Shown in pieces: positions 43,592-51,779 of a stretch of DNA of 64,000 nucleotides. This DNA comes from Deltaproteobacteria bacterium. Lineage in GTDB: Bacteria > Myxococcota_A > UBA9160 > UBA4427. The stretch lies in assembly GCA_016713665.1 (NCBI GenBank), contig JADJOR010000001.1, forward strand, positions 496,001 to 560,000, given 5' to 3'. The notes under the pieces were generated by a model. It searched no databases. It had not been told where the DNA came from and saw only the letters and a program-made list of their open reading frames with translations. How positions within the stretch are numbered: the first letter of the stretch is position 1; every line of letters starts with the position of its first letter. Both the position numbers and the translations under genes were made by a program.

Positions 43592-44302
43592 ATGTCCGGA
43601 CCGACGCGCATCCTGCTGGTCGACGACGTCGCGATGTTCCGCGACCTCGGCAAGGTCTTCCTCTCACGCAGCGGCCCCGTCGACCTCGCCGCCAGCGCCG
43701 AGCAGGCTTTCGCGGTCGCTGCGCAGCGCACGCCGGGGGTCGTGATCGCCGACATGCACCTGCCCGACATGGACGGCCCGACGCTCTGCCGGGCCTTCAG
43801 GTCGGACCCGGGCTACGGCTCGCCCCGCGTCGTGCTGCTCGCCCGGGCCGGTTCGCCCGCCGACCATGCCGCGGCGGTTCGCGCCGGAGCCGACGAGGTC
43901 CTCTTCAAGCCCCTCGAGCGCGAGTCCTTGATCGCGACGGTGCGGCGCCTGACCGAATTCGACTCGCCGCGCGGCCTGCCCCGGGCGCGCATCGAGCGCC
44001 CCATCGAGATCAACGCTCGCGGCCTCCGGATCACCGGGCGCCTGCGCAACGTGAGCCGGGGCGGCCTCTTCATCGACGCGCCCATGCGCCTGCGCAAGAC
44101 CGAGGAGATCAGCATCCAGTTCAGCCTCGACGAGGCAGCGCCCGTCGTGTCACCGACCGCCCAGGTCGTCTGGATCCAGCCGAACGACGCGGGCCCCGAC
44201 GGCGTGGGCCTCCGCTTTCTCGAGATCGATCCCGCGACGATCGACCGCCTCGAACATTTCGTGAGCGATCACTATCCGCGCTCGCAGAGCGCACCGGTGT
44301 GA
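43592..44302 (+). CDS. Response-regulator protein with receiver and PilZ domains
   Basis: A 236-residue protein. Residues 5-120 are a REC domain with LLVDDVAMF acidic pocket, IADMHLPDMDG (phospho-Asp) and FKPLERESL (conserved Lys). Residues 130-230 are a PilZ domain with RARIERP and LRNVSRGGLFIDA (the D/NxSxxG motif), so it may bind cyclic-di-GMP. REC-PilZ proteins control motility or exopolysaccharide in deltaproteobacteria. The partner histidine kinase is not in the window. Cotranscribed with flanking envelope genes. Confidence 0.9.
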   Translation: MSGPTRILLVDDVAMFRDLGKVFLSRSGPVDLAASAEQAFAVAAQRTPGVVIADMHLPDMDGPTLCRAFRSDPGYGSPRVVLLARAGSPADHAAAVRAGADEVLFKPLERESLIATVRRLTEFDSPRGLPRARIERPIEINARGLRITGRLRNVSRGGLFIDAPMRLRKTEEISIQFSLDEAAPVVSPTAQVVWIQPNDAGPDGVGLRFLEIDPATIDRLEHFVSDHYPRSQSAPV

Positions 44303-44313
44303 GAGGAGACGAC

Positions 44314-44970
44314 ATGACCCGGAATCGAAAGTCGAATCGAATGCGCGGCCTGATCGCGGCCGCGACGCTGGCGGTCACGCTGGCGTCGGTGGCTTCGGTC
44401 TTTCTGCTCGCGGCCCCGTCGGCCACGGCGGCGGCCGACGACGAAGAAGTCGCGAAGAAGACCGAATGGCAGGATCGCTATCGCGTGCTCCGCAACAATG
44501 CCGTGCGCATGCGGGACAACGCGATCAAGCTGCACCGCGCATACAGCCTGTCGCAGCACTCGAACTATCCCCGCGGAGGCGCTCGAGTCCGCTTCAAGCA
44601 GCAGGTCCTCGACACGGAGAAGAAGGCGGACGATTACGAGGCGCAGATGGCGAGCTTCCTCGAAGAGGCGCGCCAGAGCCAGATACCGCCGGGCTGGATC
44701 TACGAGGTCGACGAGGAGCCGATCGACCCTGGATCCCCTGCCGCGGTCGGCGAGGACGAGCCGACCCATCGCGCGGGAGCGCCCGAGGGCCGCAATCCCG
44801 CCTATGTCGACGGTGCGCGCGAGGACTACGACGACGAGGCCGCAGACGAGCCTGCGGACGACCGGGGCGAGAGCTTTGGCGACTTCGGCGACGATCGCGA
44901 CGACCAGTACCGGATCCAGGACGTCGAACCGAACGAGATGACGGCCGACGAATCGAAGTCGGATTTCTGA
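44314..44970 (+). CDS. Exported protein with acidic tail, unknown function
   Basis: A 218-residue protein with a signal peptide (LIAAATLAVTLASVASVFLL, cleavage near ATAAAD), a helical part of about 45-115 (YRVLRNNAVRMRDNAIKL, VLDTEKKADDYEAQMASFL) and a long acidic, disordered C-terminus (DDYDDEAADEPADD-like). GAGAGGAG precedes the ATG 5 bases upstream. Probably cotranscribed with the REC-PilZ gene 11 bp before it. No family recognised. Confidence 0.7.
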   Translation: MTRNRKSNRMRGLIAAATLAVTLASVASVFLLAAPSATAAADDEEVAKKTEWQDRYRVLRNNAVRMRDNAIKLHRAYSLSQHSNYPRGGARVRFKQQVLDTEKKADDYEAQMASFLEEARQSQIPPGWIYEVDEEPIDPGSPAAVGEDEPTHRAGAPEGRNPAYVDGAREDYDDEAADEPADDRGESFGDFGDDRDDQYRIQDVEPNEMTADESKSDF

Positions 44971-44987
44971 GCGCCCGCGCGAAGAAC

Positions 44988-45028
44988 AAGACGGGCGGGG
45001 ACCTTCCGGTCTCCCGCCCGTCTTCGTT
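44988..45028. terminator. Bidirectional terminator hairpin
   Basis: AAGACGGGCGGG pairs with CCCGCCCGTCTT around a GACC-TTCC-GGTC inner stem-loop, followed by GTTT on the plus side and TTGTTCTTC on the minus side. It lies between convergent genes and would end both. Confidence 0.75.
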
Positions 45029-45044
45029 TCGGTCTTCGCGAGAT

Positions 45045-45070
45045 CCCGCGCAGGCCGGAGCCTGCGCGGG
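45045..45070. terminator. Second hairpin between convergent genes
   Basis: A perfect 11-bp stem CCCGCGCAGGC/GCCTGCGCGGG with a CGGA loop lies just before the end of the DUF4124 gene. It lacks a T-run, so it may be an RNA-stabilising hairpin rather than a terminator. Confidence 0.5.
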
Positions 45071-45087
45071 ACGCGTCCCTTCCCGGA

Positions 45088-45705
45088 CTAGAAGCCGAGC
45101 TCGCTCTCCGAAGTCGGCTCCGACGTTCGATCGCGGTTCTCGCCCTTGAACACCGAGATCACGCGATCGCCCTGCTTCACGATCGTCATGTGACGGCTCG
45201 CCTCGCCCTCGACGGGCTTCACGCGGATGCTCTCGACCGTGATCGGCTCGTCATTGCCGGTCGAACCGACGCCCGCCAGCGGAAGCTGAAGACCGACTCC
45301 CCGCTGTCCGCCTCCCGAGCGTCCGCCGGTCACCGGAAGGTTGTAGGTGATCCCGGCCGCCGCGCCGGAGCCGGCACCCTGTCCCGAGACGACGACCTGC
45401 GGCGAGGTCGAGATGGCCTGCTCACGCAGATCGCTCTGTCGCTGGCGCAGGCGATCCGTGTAGGTCTTGTCGGTGCGGTCGACCGTGTAGCGGCCGTAGC
45501 GCTTGAGGTCCCCCATCGGCCGGGCCTTGGCCTCGGCCTTGTGCTTCGCCGGGATCCGCTTCGGATCGTCCGTGAAGGCGTAGGTCCCGTCCTCGGTCAC
45601 CCACGAGTAGACGTTGCCCGCGAAGGCCGGGCCGGACAGCCCGATCAAGAGGCACGTCCCCACCAGGATTCGTCCGATCCGCGTCGCGTTCTTCTGCTTC
45701 GGCAT
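45088..45705 (-). CDS. DUF4124 domain exported protein
   Basis: A 205-residue protein with signal peptide (ILVGTCLLIGLSGPAFAGN). The DUF4124 domain follows at once: VYSWVTEDGTYAFTDDPKRIP, a short beta hairpin common in envelope proteins of proteobacteria. The rest is basic then Gly/Ser-rich. Function unknown. ATG at 45705 has AGGAG 10 bases upstream; longer in-frame starts give implausible sequence. Divergent from tRNA-fMet. Confidence 0.82.
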   Translation of the reverse strand: MPKQKNATRIGRILVGTCLLIGLSGPAFAGNVYSWVTEDGTYAFTDDPKRIPAKHKAEAKARPMGDLKRYGRYTVDRTDKTYTDRLRQRQSDLREQAISTSPQVVVSGQGAGSGAAAGITYNLPVTGGRSGGGQRGVGLQLPLAGVGSTGNDEPITVESIRVKPVEGEASRHMTIVKQGDRVISVFKGENRDRTSEPTSESELGF

Positions 45706-45871
45706 CTGCAATGGTCTCCTCTGCTGGATCATTCGTGGAGACCACCCCTCGAAAATCGCGGGAGTTGCCGATCGCTGCCTTCGAATTGCCCCGCACGTGC
45801 GCGCCGCCGAGTCGGGCGCGGCGGGGAAGCGCGTCGATCCTCCTCGAAGCGGCAGCTTTCGAGCAGTGCGA

Positions 45872-45899
45872 TTGACAAAACGGTGAGGCCCCATAGTAT
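45872..45899 (+). promoter_or_regulatory. Promoter of the initiator tRNA gene
   Basis: Perfect -35 TTGACA (45872-45877), 16-base spacer, -10 TAGTAT (45894-45899). The -10 ends 16 bases before the tRNA, so transcription should start a few bases before the mature 5' end. A strong sigma70-type promoter is expected for this gene. Confidence 0.7.
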
Positions 45900-45915
45900 C
45901 CGCCACCCGGATTGC

Positions 45916-45992
<77 letters not shown>

Positions 45993-45998
45993 AATAAA

Positions 45999-46042
45999 GA
46001 AGGCACCTCTCGAGCTCGCTCGGGAGGTGCCTTCTGGTTTTC
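45999..46042 (+). terminator. Intrinsic terminator after initiator tRNA
   Basis: An 11-bp perfect stem GAAGGCACCTC/GAGGTGCCTTC with a 14-base loop, followed by TGGTTTT, starts 6 bases after the tRNA CCA. Confidence 0.85.
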
Positions 46043-46067
46043 GGGGGTCCGCTCGGGAGCGCAGGCC

Positions 46068-46811
46068 TCAGTCGTCCCCCCAGCCTCTTCCGGCCGCGAG
46101 GAATTCGTCCCCGCCGAATCGGAAGAAGACCGAGGTGACGAATCCCGCCCGCAGATCGCTCCCCACGAAGTCTCCGTCGCTTCCGCCCTCGTCGAAGAGT
46201 CGCTGGAAGGACTGGACCTGGAAGCCGTAGCGCACGAAGGCGCTCGTCGAGACCGTGAGATGGCGTCCGACGTTGAAGTTGACCCCGAGCTCGGGGCCGA
46301 GCCCGGCCGTCACCGACGTCCGCTCGTAGTTCTCGCGGAACCCGCTGACTTCGATGTGGTCGTCGATCCGGCCGACGCCGAGATGGAGCGACGGCCCGAT
46401 GAAGACCCGGACCGAGGGCGTCCGGATGAAGCCGAAGCCGAAGGTCTGGTCGAGCGAGACATTCGTCCCCTGGACTTGATTCTCGAGTCCGGCCTGACCG
46501 ACCTCTTCGTCGACGAAGGCGAGGGTTGCGTAGAGTCGGTAGTTGAAGAGCCGGTCCCGGGCGAGGTTCGTGTCGAACACGAGGCCGATGCCGACCTCGT
46601 CGGATTCGGTATTGAGGTCGGCCCAGAAATCGTCCACGTCGTCGAGCTTCGATTGGCTCCGCGTGTAGGAGAGGCTTCCGCCGAAGCCGCCGGCATACGC
46701 CGCATCGGACGTCAGTGCGAAGATCGACAGCACGAAGATCGATGAGAGAATACTTCCGGATCGTCTTCCGACCGTCGCTGGGAACCCCTTCGCAATCGAG
46801 CCTGCCTCCAT
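46068..46811 (-). CDS. Outer-membrane beta-barrel protein
   Basis: A 247-residue protein with signal peptide (ILSSIFVLSIFALTSDAAYA) and a mature part of alternating beta-strands with aromatic belts (GGSLSYTRSQSK, YRLYATLAFVDEEVG, GFGFIRTPSVRVFIGPSLHLG, HLTVSTSAFVRYGFQVQSF, SVFFRFGGDEF). This is the pattern of an eight- to ten-stranded outer-membrane barrel of the OmpW/OMP_b-brl type. Function unknown. It is 28 bp downstream of the DegT-family gene. Confidence 0.78.
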   Translation of the reverse strand: MEAGSIAKGFPATVGRRSGSILSSIFVLSIFALTSDAAYAGGFGGSLSYTRSQSKLDDVDDFWADLNTESDEVGIGLVFDTNLARDRLFNYRLYATLAFVDEEVGQAGLENQVQGTNVSLDQTFGFGFIRTPSVRVFIGPSLHLGVGRIDDHIEVSGFRENYERTSVTAGLGPELGVNFNVGRHLTVSTSAFVRYGFQVQSFQRLFDEGGSDGDFVGSDLRAGFVTSVFFRFGGDEFLAAGRGWGDD

Positions 46812-46839
46812 GCCGATCTCCTCCTCGTGATGCGCCGTG

Positions 46840-48045
46840 CTAGGGCGCGAAGAATTTCTCGATCACCTCGCCCATGTACGCGATGCCCTCGTCGTCGATC
46901 CCGTGGTTGCACGGCAGGATCAGCCCCGTCGCCATCACGCGATCACAGTTGCCGAGACCGCCCGGGGCGATGCGATGGGGCCGCGTCTTGAAGGCGGGCT
47001 GGCGAGCGATGTTTCCGCTCCAGACCATCCGCGTGTCGACGCCATGGCTCTCCATGTGGCGCTGGAACTCCCCCCGCACGACGCCCGACTCCGGCCGGAT
47101 CAGGAACGGATACATGTGCCAGGCCGTATCGATCCCGGGCGTGACCTCCGGCAGCACGAAGACCTCGGGCCGCCTCTCGAGGACCCCGGTCAACAGCTCG
47201 AAGTTCCGCTTTCTCCGGGCGAGATTCTTCGGGAGCTTCCGCATCTGGACGCAGCCGAAGGCCGCCGAGATCTCGCTCGGCTCGAAGTTCCATCCGACCT
47301 CGTCGAAGATGAAGAGGTCGTCGTACTGGATCCCGTCGAGATCGCTGAAGAAGGATCGCGTCCCCTTCTGCGAGCCGAAGAACTTGGGCTCGCTGCGGCG
47401 CCCCCAGCGCCGGAGCGTCAGCGCGCGGTCGACCAGCGCGAGATCGTCCAGCAGGACCATGCCGCCGGTCCCCGCCGCCGTGATGATGTGGGAGAGCGCG
47501 AAGCTCGTGAGCGAGATGTCCGAGCGTGTCCCGGTCGGCGTTCCGCGCAGGGTCGCCCCGAGGCAATCGCAGGAATCCTCGATGACCCGGAGACCGTGGC
47601 GGTCGGCGATCGCTCGCAAGACGTCCCAATCGGGACAGTTCCCGATCAGGTTCGGCACGAGCATCGCCTTCGTGCGCGGCCCGATCGCCGCCTCGATGCG
47701 CGACTCGTCGACCTGATAGGTATTCGGGGCCACGTCGAGCAGGACCGGGACGAGCCCCGCGCGAACGATCGAGGCGATGTCCGTCGAGAAGGTCAAGGCC
47801 GGCGTCAGGATCTCGTCGCCCGGGGCGAGCGCCAGCAGCTCGACCGCCAGATAGAGCGCGGAGGACCCCGAGTTCACCATCACGCCGCGCTGCTTGCCGA
47901 AAGCCGCGGCGACGAGCTGCTCCATCTCCCTGGTATGCGGGCCGATCCGGAGCGCCGTCGCGCCGCCGCGCAGCACCGAGAGCACGGCCTGGATCTCCTC
48001 CTCGTCGTGCACACTGCCCGCATACTCGATCCGCTTCATCGCCAT
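46840..48045 (-). CDS. DegT/RfbH-like sugar enzyme with His in place of PLP lysine
   Basis: A 401-residue PLP-fold enzyme of the DegT/DnrJ/EryC1/StrS family. EDSCDCLGATLRG and GTRSDISLTSFALSHIITA match the RfbH/E1 branch, in which the Schiff-base lysine is replaced by His (SHII here). In that branch this marks 3-dehydrases that remove the 3-hydroxyl of 4-keto-6-deoxy sugars rather than transfer amines. The [2Fe-2S] cysteines of RfbH/E1 (WGRDCWC-type) are absent, as in GDP-4-keto-6-deoxymannose 3-dehydratase ColD. It is followed by an SDR gene upstream on the same strand, which may reduce or rearrange the product. Confidence 0.85.
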   Translation of the reverse strand: MAMKRIEYAGSVHDEEEIQAVLSVLRGGATALRIGPHTREMEQLVAAAFGKQRGVMVNSGSSALYLAVELLALAPGDEILTPALTFSTDIASIVRAGLVPVLLDVAPNTYQVDESRIEAAIGPRTKAMLVPNLIGNCPDWDVLRAIADRHGLRVIEDSCDCLGATLRGTPTGTRSDISLTSFALSHIITAAGTGGMVLLDDLALVDRALTLRRWGRRSEPKFFGSQKGTRSFFSDLDGIQYDDLFIFDEVGWNFEPSEISAAFGCVQMRKLPKNLARRKRNFELLTGVLERRPEVFVLPEVTPGIDTAWHMYPFLIRPESGVVRGEFQRHMESHGVDTRMVWSGNIARQPAFKTRPHRIAPGGLGNCDRVMATGLILPCNHGIDDEGIAYMGEVIEKFFAP

Positions 48046-48072
48046 CGCCCCTTCACTCCTTCCGACGCCCGC

Positions 48073-48873
48073 TCAACCCTTGCCGCCGGTCCGAACGGTC
48101 TCGACCGCTTTCTGCCCCATCTCGTCGACCGTCTCGACGACGTCAGGGTAGTGCGGCGTGATCGCGATGCGGCGGATCGTCTCCCGCGAACAGAGCGCGT
48201 TCACCACCTGCTCCGCCACCGAGCTCACATCCATCATGCGGCCATACATGTAGTCGAGCTCGCTCCAGCGCTGCACGATCGGAATCAGCTTCTCCATCGA
48301 CTCGCCGAAACCGAACTCGGTGAGCGTGTCGCCGTTCGCGATCGACGTGAAGCCGACCTTGCGGTGCTCCCCCTGCCAGGCCTCGATCAGGCGCTCGAGG
48401 GCGATCTTGCTGATCGGATAGCTCGCCTGCTTCGGCCGCGGCGGCGAATCGTCGATCGAGATCGAGGAGTAGACGACGACCTTGCCGCGATTCGCCGAGA
48501 GCTCGTCGATCGCCGCGTTCATCAGGAGCGAGAATCCGATCACGTTGGTCGAGAAGACCTCGAGCCAGGCCCGCTGGTCGATCTCCTCGATCGGTCCGAA
48601 GGGCGAGATGCCCGGGCAGTAGACGAGCGCGTCGAGGCCCCCCATCCGCTCGATCGCGCCGGCGACGACCTCCCGACAGCTCGCCTCTTCACGTACGTCG
48701 CAGCGCAGCGCGAAGCAGGCCCCACCGGCCTCGCTCGCGGCCGCCTCGACCCGTTCGAGGCGCCGCGCGGCGAATCCGACGCGTGCCCCTTCGCGCGCGA
48801 TCGCGAGACCGGACTCACGTCCGAGCCCCGACGACGCCCCGACGACGAGCACGCGCTTGTTCTCGAGCCTCAT
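48073..48873 (-). CDS. Short-chain dehydrogenase/reductase (SDR)
   Basis: A 266-residue NAD(P)-dependent oxidoreductase: VLVVGASSGLGRESGLAI (GxxxGxG), YCPGISPFGP, SSISIDDSPP and YPISKIALERL (YxxxK). The start at 48873 (MRLENKRV) is favoured by GGGAGAG upstream. It lies 27 bp upstream of the DegT/RfbH-like gene on the same strand, so they may form a two-step deoxy-sugar or amino-sugar pathway; that pairing is inferred. Confidence 0.9.
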   Translation of the reverse strand: MRLENKRVLVVGASSGLGRESGLAIAREGARVGFAARRLERVEAAASEAGGACFALRCDVREEASCREVVAGAIERMGGLDALVYCPGISPFGPIEEIDQRAWLEVFSTNVIGFSLLMNAAIDELSANRGKVVVYSSISIDDSPPRPKQASYPISKIALERLIEAWQGEHRKVGFTSIANGDTLTEFGFGESMEKLIPIVQRWSELDYMYGRMMDVSSVAEQVVNALCSRETIRRIAITPHYPDVVETVDEMGQKAVETVRTGGKG

Positions 48874-48960
48874 CTCCGCACTCTCCCGAATCATCCGGTC
48901 AGCCTCGTCCTGTCCCGCGACGGCCCCCGCTGCGGCGCGCCGAACATAGACCAGAACCCT

Positions 48961-49923
48961 TCATGACCCCGCCGCGCGCGCAGGGATCCACATCGCGACC
49001 TCCCCCGCCTGAACGAGCTCGTCGCGCTGGTTCAGGAGCTCGAGGGCGAAGTGCACGACGCTCATGTCCGGCCGACTGCGTGAGGGTGTACAGCGGACCG
49101 GGCGATGGCGCGTCCGGATCGTGTCGCCGATCCGGACGGGTGCCCAGCAGCGGAAGCTGTCCCCGAGATGCCCGGCGAGTCCCGTCGACGGCAGCTCGAC
49201 CGCGAGCAGGTCCCTGAGAAAGTCGCCGAAGGCCAGGCAGAACGTCCACATCGGCGGCACGATCCGCTCGCCGAATCGACCGCGGTCGGCGAGCTCCCGG
49301 TTCAGGTACAGCGGGCTCCGATCGGCCGACCAGTTCGTGAATCCGACGACGTCCGCCTCGCTCACGGTCCGCCCCACGCTCTCGCCTCGCGGCCCCCGCT
49401 CGAGGAGCGCCGCGGCGTAGAGCGGGCCCGCTCCACCCGAAACGACGGGAGCCGGCCGAGCCATCGGGGCGGGTCGGACCGCTCGATCCGCCTCGAGCCG
49501 AACGCTCACGCTGCCCCGGGCCGTGCGCTCACCGCGCTGATTCAACACCTCGAATTCGGTGTCCCGATCGGGCTCCGAGGCGAGCCCTTCGACGGCTGCG
49601 CTCCGCGCGGGGCGATGCCGCAGCGAGAATCGATCGCCGACGCGCATCGAGCGCTCGAGTCGGATCGCGTAGCCCGCGATCGCCGCGTTCGGATCCTCGC
49701 TCGCGAGCCGCGCCGGCGCCGACCAGGCGAGCGCACCGAGGGCCCAGGACGCGAACAGCAATCCGTGGACGATCGGCCCCGGCGAGCCATTCTCGGCTGC
49801 CGCGAGGCCATGATCGAAGTGCATGCGCGCGTAGTCCCCGGTCATCGTCCCGAAGAGGACGAGATCCGCCGCCGTGATCGTGCGATGACCGATCTCCCCG
49901 GAGAACGCGGACTCTTCGGCCAT
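48961..49923 (-). CDS. MaoC-like double-hotdog dehydratase/hydratase
   Basis: A 320-residue enzyme of two hotdog modules. The first has the MaoC hydratase-2 region (GDYARMHFDHGLAA, GPIVHGLLFASWAL) with Asp and His at the active site; the second resembles FAS1-like dehydratase domains (VSEADVVGFTNWSADRSPLY). Acts on enoyl- or 3-hydroxyacyl-CoA (or ACP) esters. ATG at 49923 (MAEESAFSGE) is chosen; the upstream frame is antisense to the flavoprotein leader. Lies in the lipid catabolism region. Confidence 0.88.
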   Translation of the reverse strand: MAEESAFSGEIGHRTITAADLVLFGTMTGDYARMHFDHGLAAAENGSPGPIVHGLLFASWALGALAWSAPARLASEDPNAAIAGYAIRLERSMRVGDRFSLRHRPARSAAVEGLASEPDRDTEFEVLNQRGERTARGSVSVRLEADRAVRPAPMARPAPVVSGGAGPLYAAALLERGPRGESVGRTVSEADVVGFTNWSADRSPLYLNRELADRGRFGERIVPPMWTFCLAFGDFLRDLLAVELPSTGLAGHLGDSFRCWAPVRIGDTIRTRHRPVRCTPSRSRPDMSVVHFALELLNQRDELVQAGEVAMWIPARAAGS

Positions 49924-50106
49924 GTCCGGACGCGAGCGCAGATCCACGCGGGAGGCTCCCTGCTCTACCCGGGAGCCCCGGGCATCGAAAATCCCGAGCC
50001 TAACCCGGTGGCGCGCATCGGGCATCCATGCGTACAGTCCACGCCGCAGACGAACAGCCCGGGGCCTCCCGACGCGAACGTCGGGCGCCACCAGAGGAGA
50101 GGGACG

Positions 50107-51779
50107 ATGGAACGTGACGATTCGAAGCCGCCGAGCCTGAACCGACGCCATTTCCTCGGGGCCGCCGGTGCGGCTGCCGGAACCGTCGCCTTCGGCGCCA
50201 CCAGCCTCGTGGCCTGCGCCCCTCGACCGAGCCCGCGAAGGAAGCGCCGTGGGACCACGAGTTCGACGTCGTCGTGATCGGGAGCGGAACGGGACTGGTC
50301 GCGGCCCTCGCGGCGCGCGTCGCCGGCGCCGAGGTGGTCGTGCTCGAGAAGCGGAAGATCGTGGGCGGGACGACCGGACATTCCGGAGGCGTCGCCTGGA
50401 TCCCGAATAACAACATCATGAAGGCCGAAGGACTCGCCGACGATCCCGAGCGGGCAAGGACCTATCTGACGAAGCTCGCCGGCGGACAGGCGACCCCGGA
50501 GCTGATCGAGGCCTTCCTCGCCGCCGGGCCCGAGATGGCCGACTTCGTCGAGGCGCATTCGCCCCTGCGATGGCGCGTCTCGACGATCCTCGGCAACAAC
50601 GCGGACTACCATCCCGAATGGCCGGGGGCGATGACCCGGGGCCGCAGCATCGAGCCGGTCACCGATCGCCAGGGCCTCTACGGCCCGGAGCTGATCGGCG
50701 GACTGCAGAAGGGGTTCGAGGACGCCGGAGGCGAGCTCTGGACCGAGACGCCGGCGCGCCGCCTGATCGTGAAGCACCACGACGAGAACCGCCGCGAGAT
50801 CGTCGGCGTCGAGGCGATCCGCGACGGCAAGCCGATCCGGATCCGTGCGCGGCATGGTGTGCACCTCGCTTCGGGCGGCTTCGAGTGGGACTTCGAGCTG
50901 AAGCAGCATTTCCTGCGCGCGCCGACGCTCTACACCCTGGGCGCCGGGGGCAACACGGGCGACGGGCTGCGCATGGCGATGGCCGTCGGGGCCGATCTGC
51001 GAAACATGAACGAGGTCTATGCCCATACGGTCTACAAGGCCGAGGCCGAGGCGCTCCGGCCCAACAACATGGGCGCGACGCTGAATGCGGAGATCGAGAA
51101 GCGGGTCGCGGGATCGATCATCGTGAACGATCGCGGCGAGCGCTTCCACGACGAGGCCGCCGACTACGACTCGACCTGGCGCAGCTTCTATACCTGGGAG
51201 AACTGGGGCGACCTGCGCTATCGCAACCTCCCCGCCTTCGCGATCTTCGACGGATCGATCCGCAAGAAGGGCAAGCTCGCTGGAGCCAGCGCGAGCGATC
51301 CGCTGCCCGATTGGTTCATGGAGGCGCCGACCCTGCGCGAGCTCGCGACGCGCCTCGGGATCGACCCGGACGGGCTCGAGGCGACGGTCGCGCGCTTCAA
51401 CGAGAACGCCCGCAAGGGCGTCGACCCCGACTTCACCCGCGGCAAGAGCCACTACGACCGCTACGGCAGCGACGACGTCTCGATCACGCTCGGGCCCATC
51501 GTCGAAGGGCCGTTCTACGGCGCCGAGGTCGCGGCGGCGGATCTCGGGACCTGTGGGGGTGCACGGGTCAACGCGAAGGCCCAGGTCCTCGATCCGTTCG
51601 GTGAGATCATCCCGGGGCTCTCGGCCTCGGGCAATTGCGCCGGCATCGGCAGCCCGGGTGCGAGCTACGGCGGCGGCGGGGGCACGATCGGCCCCGCCAT
51701 GACCTTCGCCTTCATCGCCGGCCGCGAGCTCGGCGCGAAGCTCGAGGCCACGGGGGCGGACGCGGGCAAGCCCGCATGA
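50107..51779 (+). pseudogene. Tat-exported FAD-binding dehydrogenase (KstD-like), apparent frameshift
   Basis: The first 40 residues in one frame are a twin-arginine leader (NRRHFLGAAGAAAG) ending in LVACA, possibly a Tat lipoprotein. The enzyme continues in the next frame from about 50222: EFDVVVIGSGTG (FAD), KIVGGTTGHSGGVAWIPNN, SIIVNDRGERFHDEAADY, and SPGASYGGGGGTIGPAMTF at the C-terminus. These blocks resemble 3-ketosteroid delta1-dehydrogenases and related fumarate-reductase flavoproteins. Adding one C in the CGCCCCTCG run near 50217-50226 would join both parts into about 557 residues. The lesion may be a real frameshift or a sequencing error. The stop overlaps the next start (ATGA). Confidence 0.82.

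Noticed and set aside
41263..44313. In-frame upstream extension of the exported protein gene at 44314, giving a 1235-codon frame
   Set aside because: Overlaps tgt, the ROK kinase and the REC-PilZ gene; the ribosome site and signal peptide place the true start at 44314.
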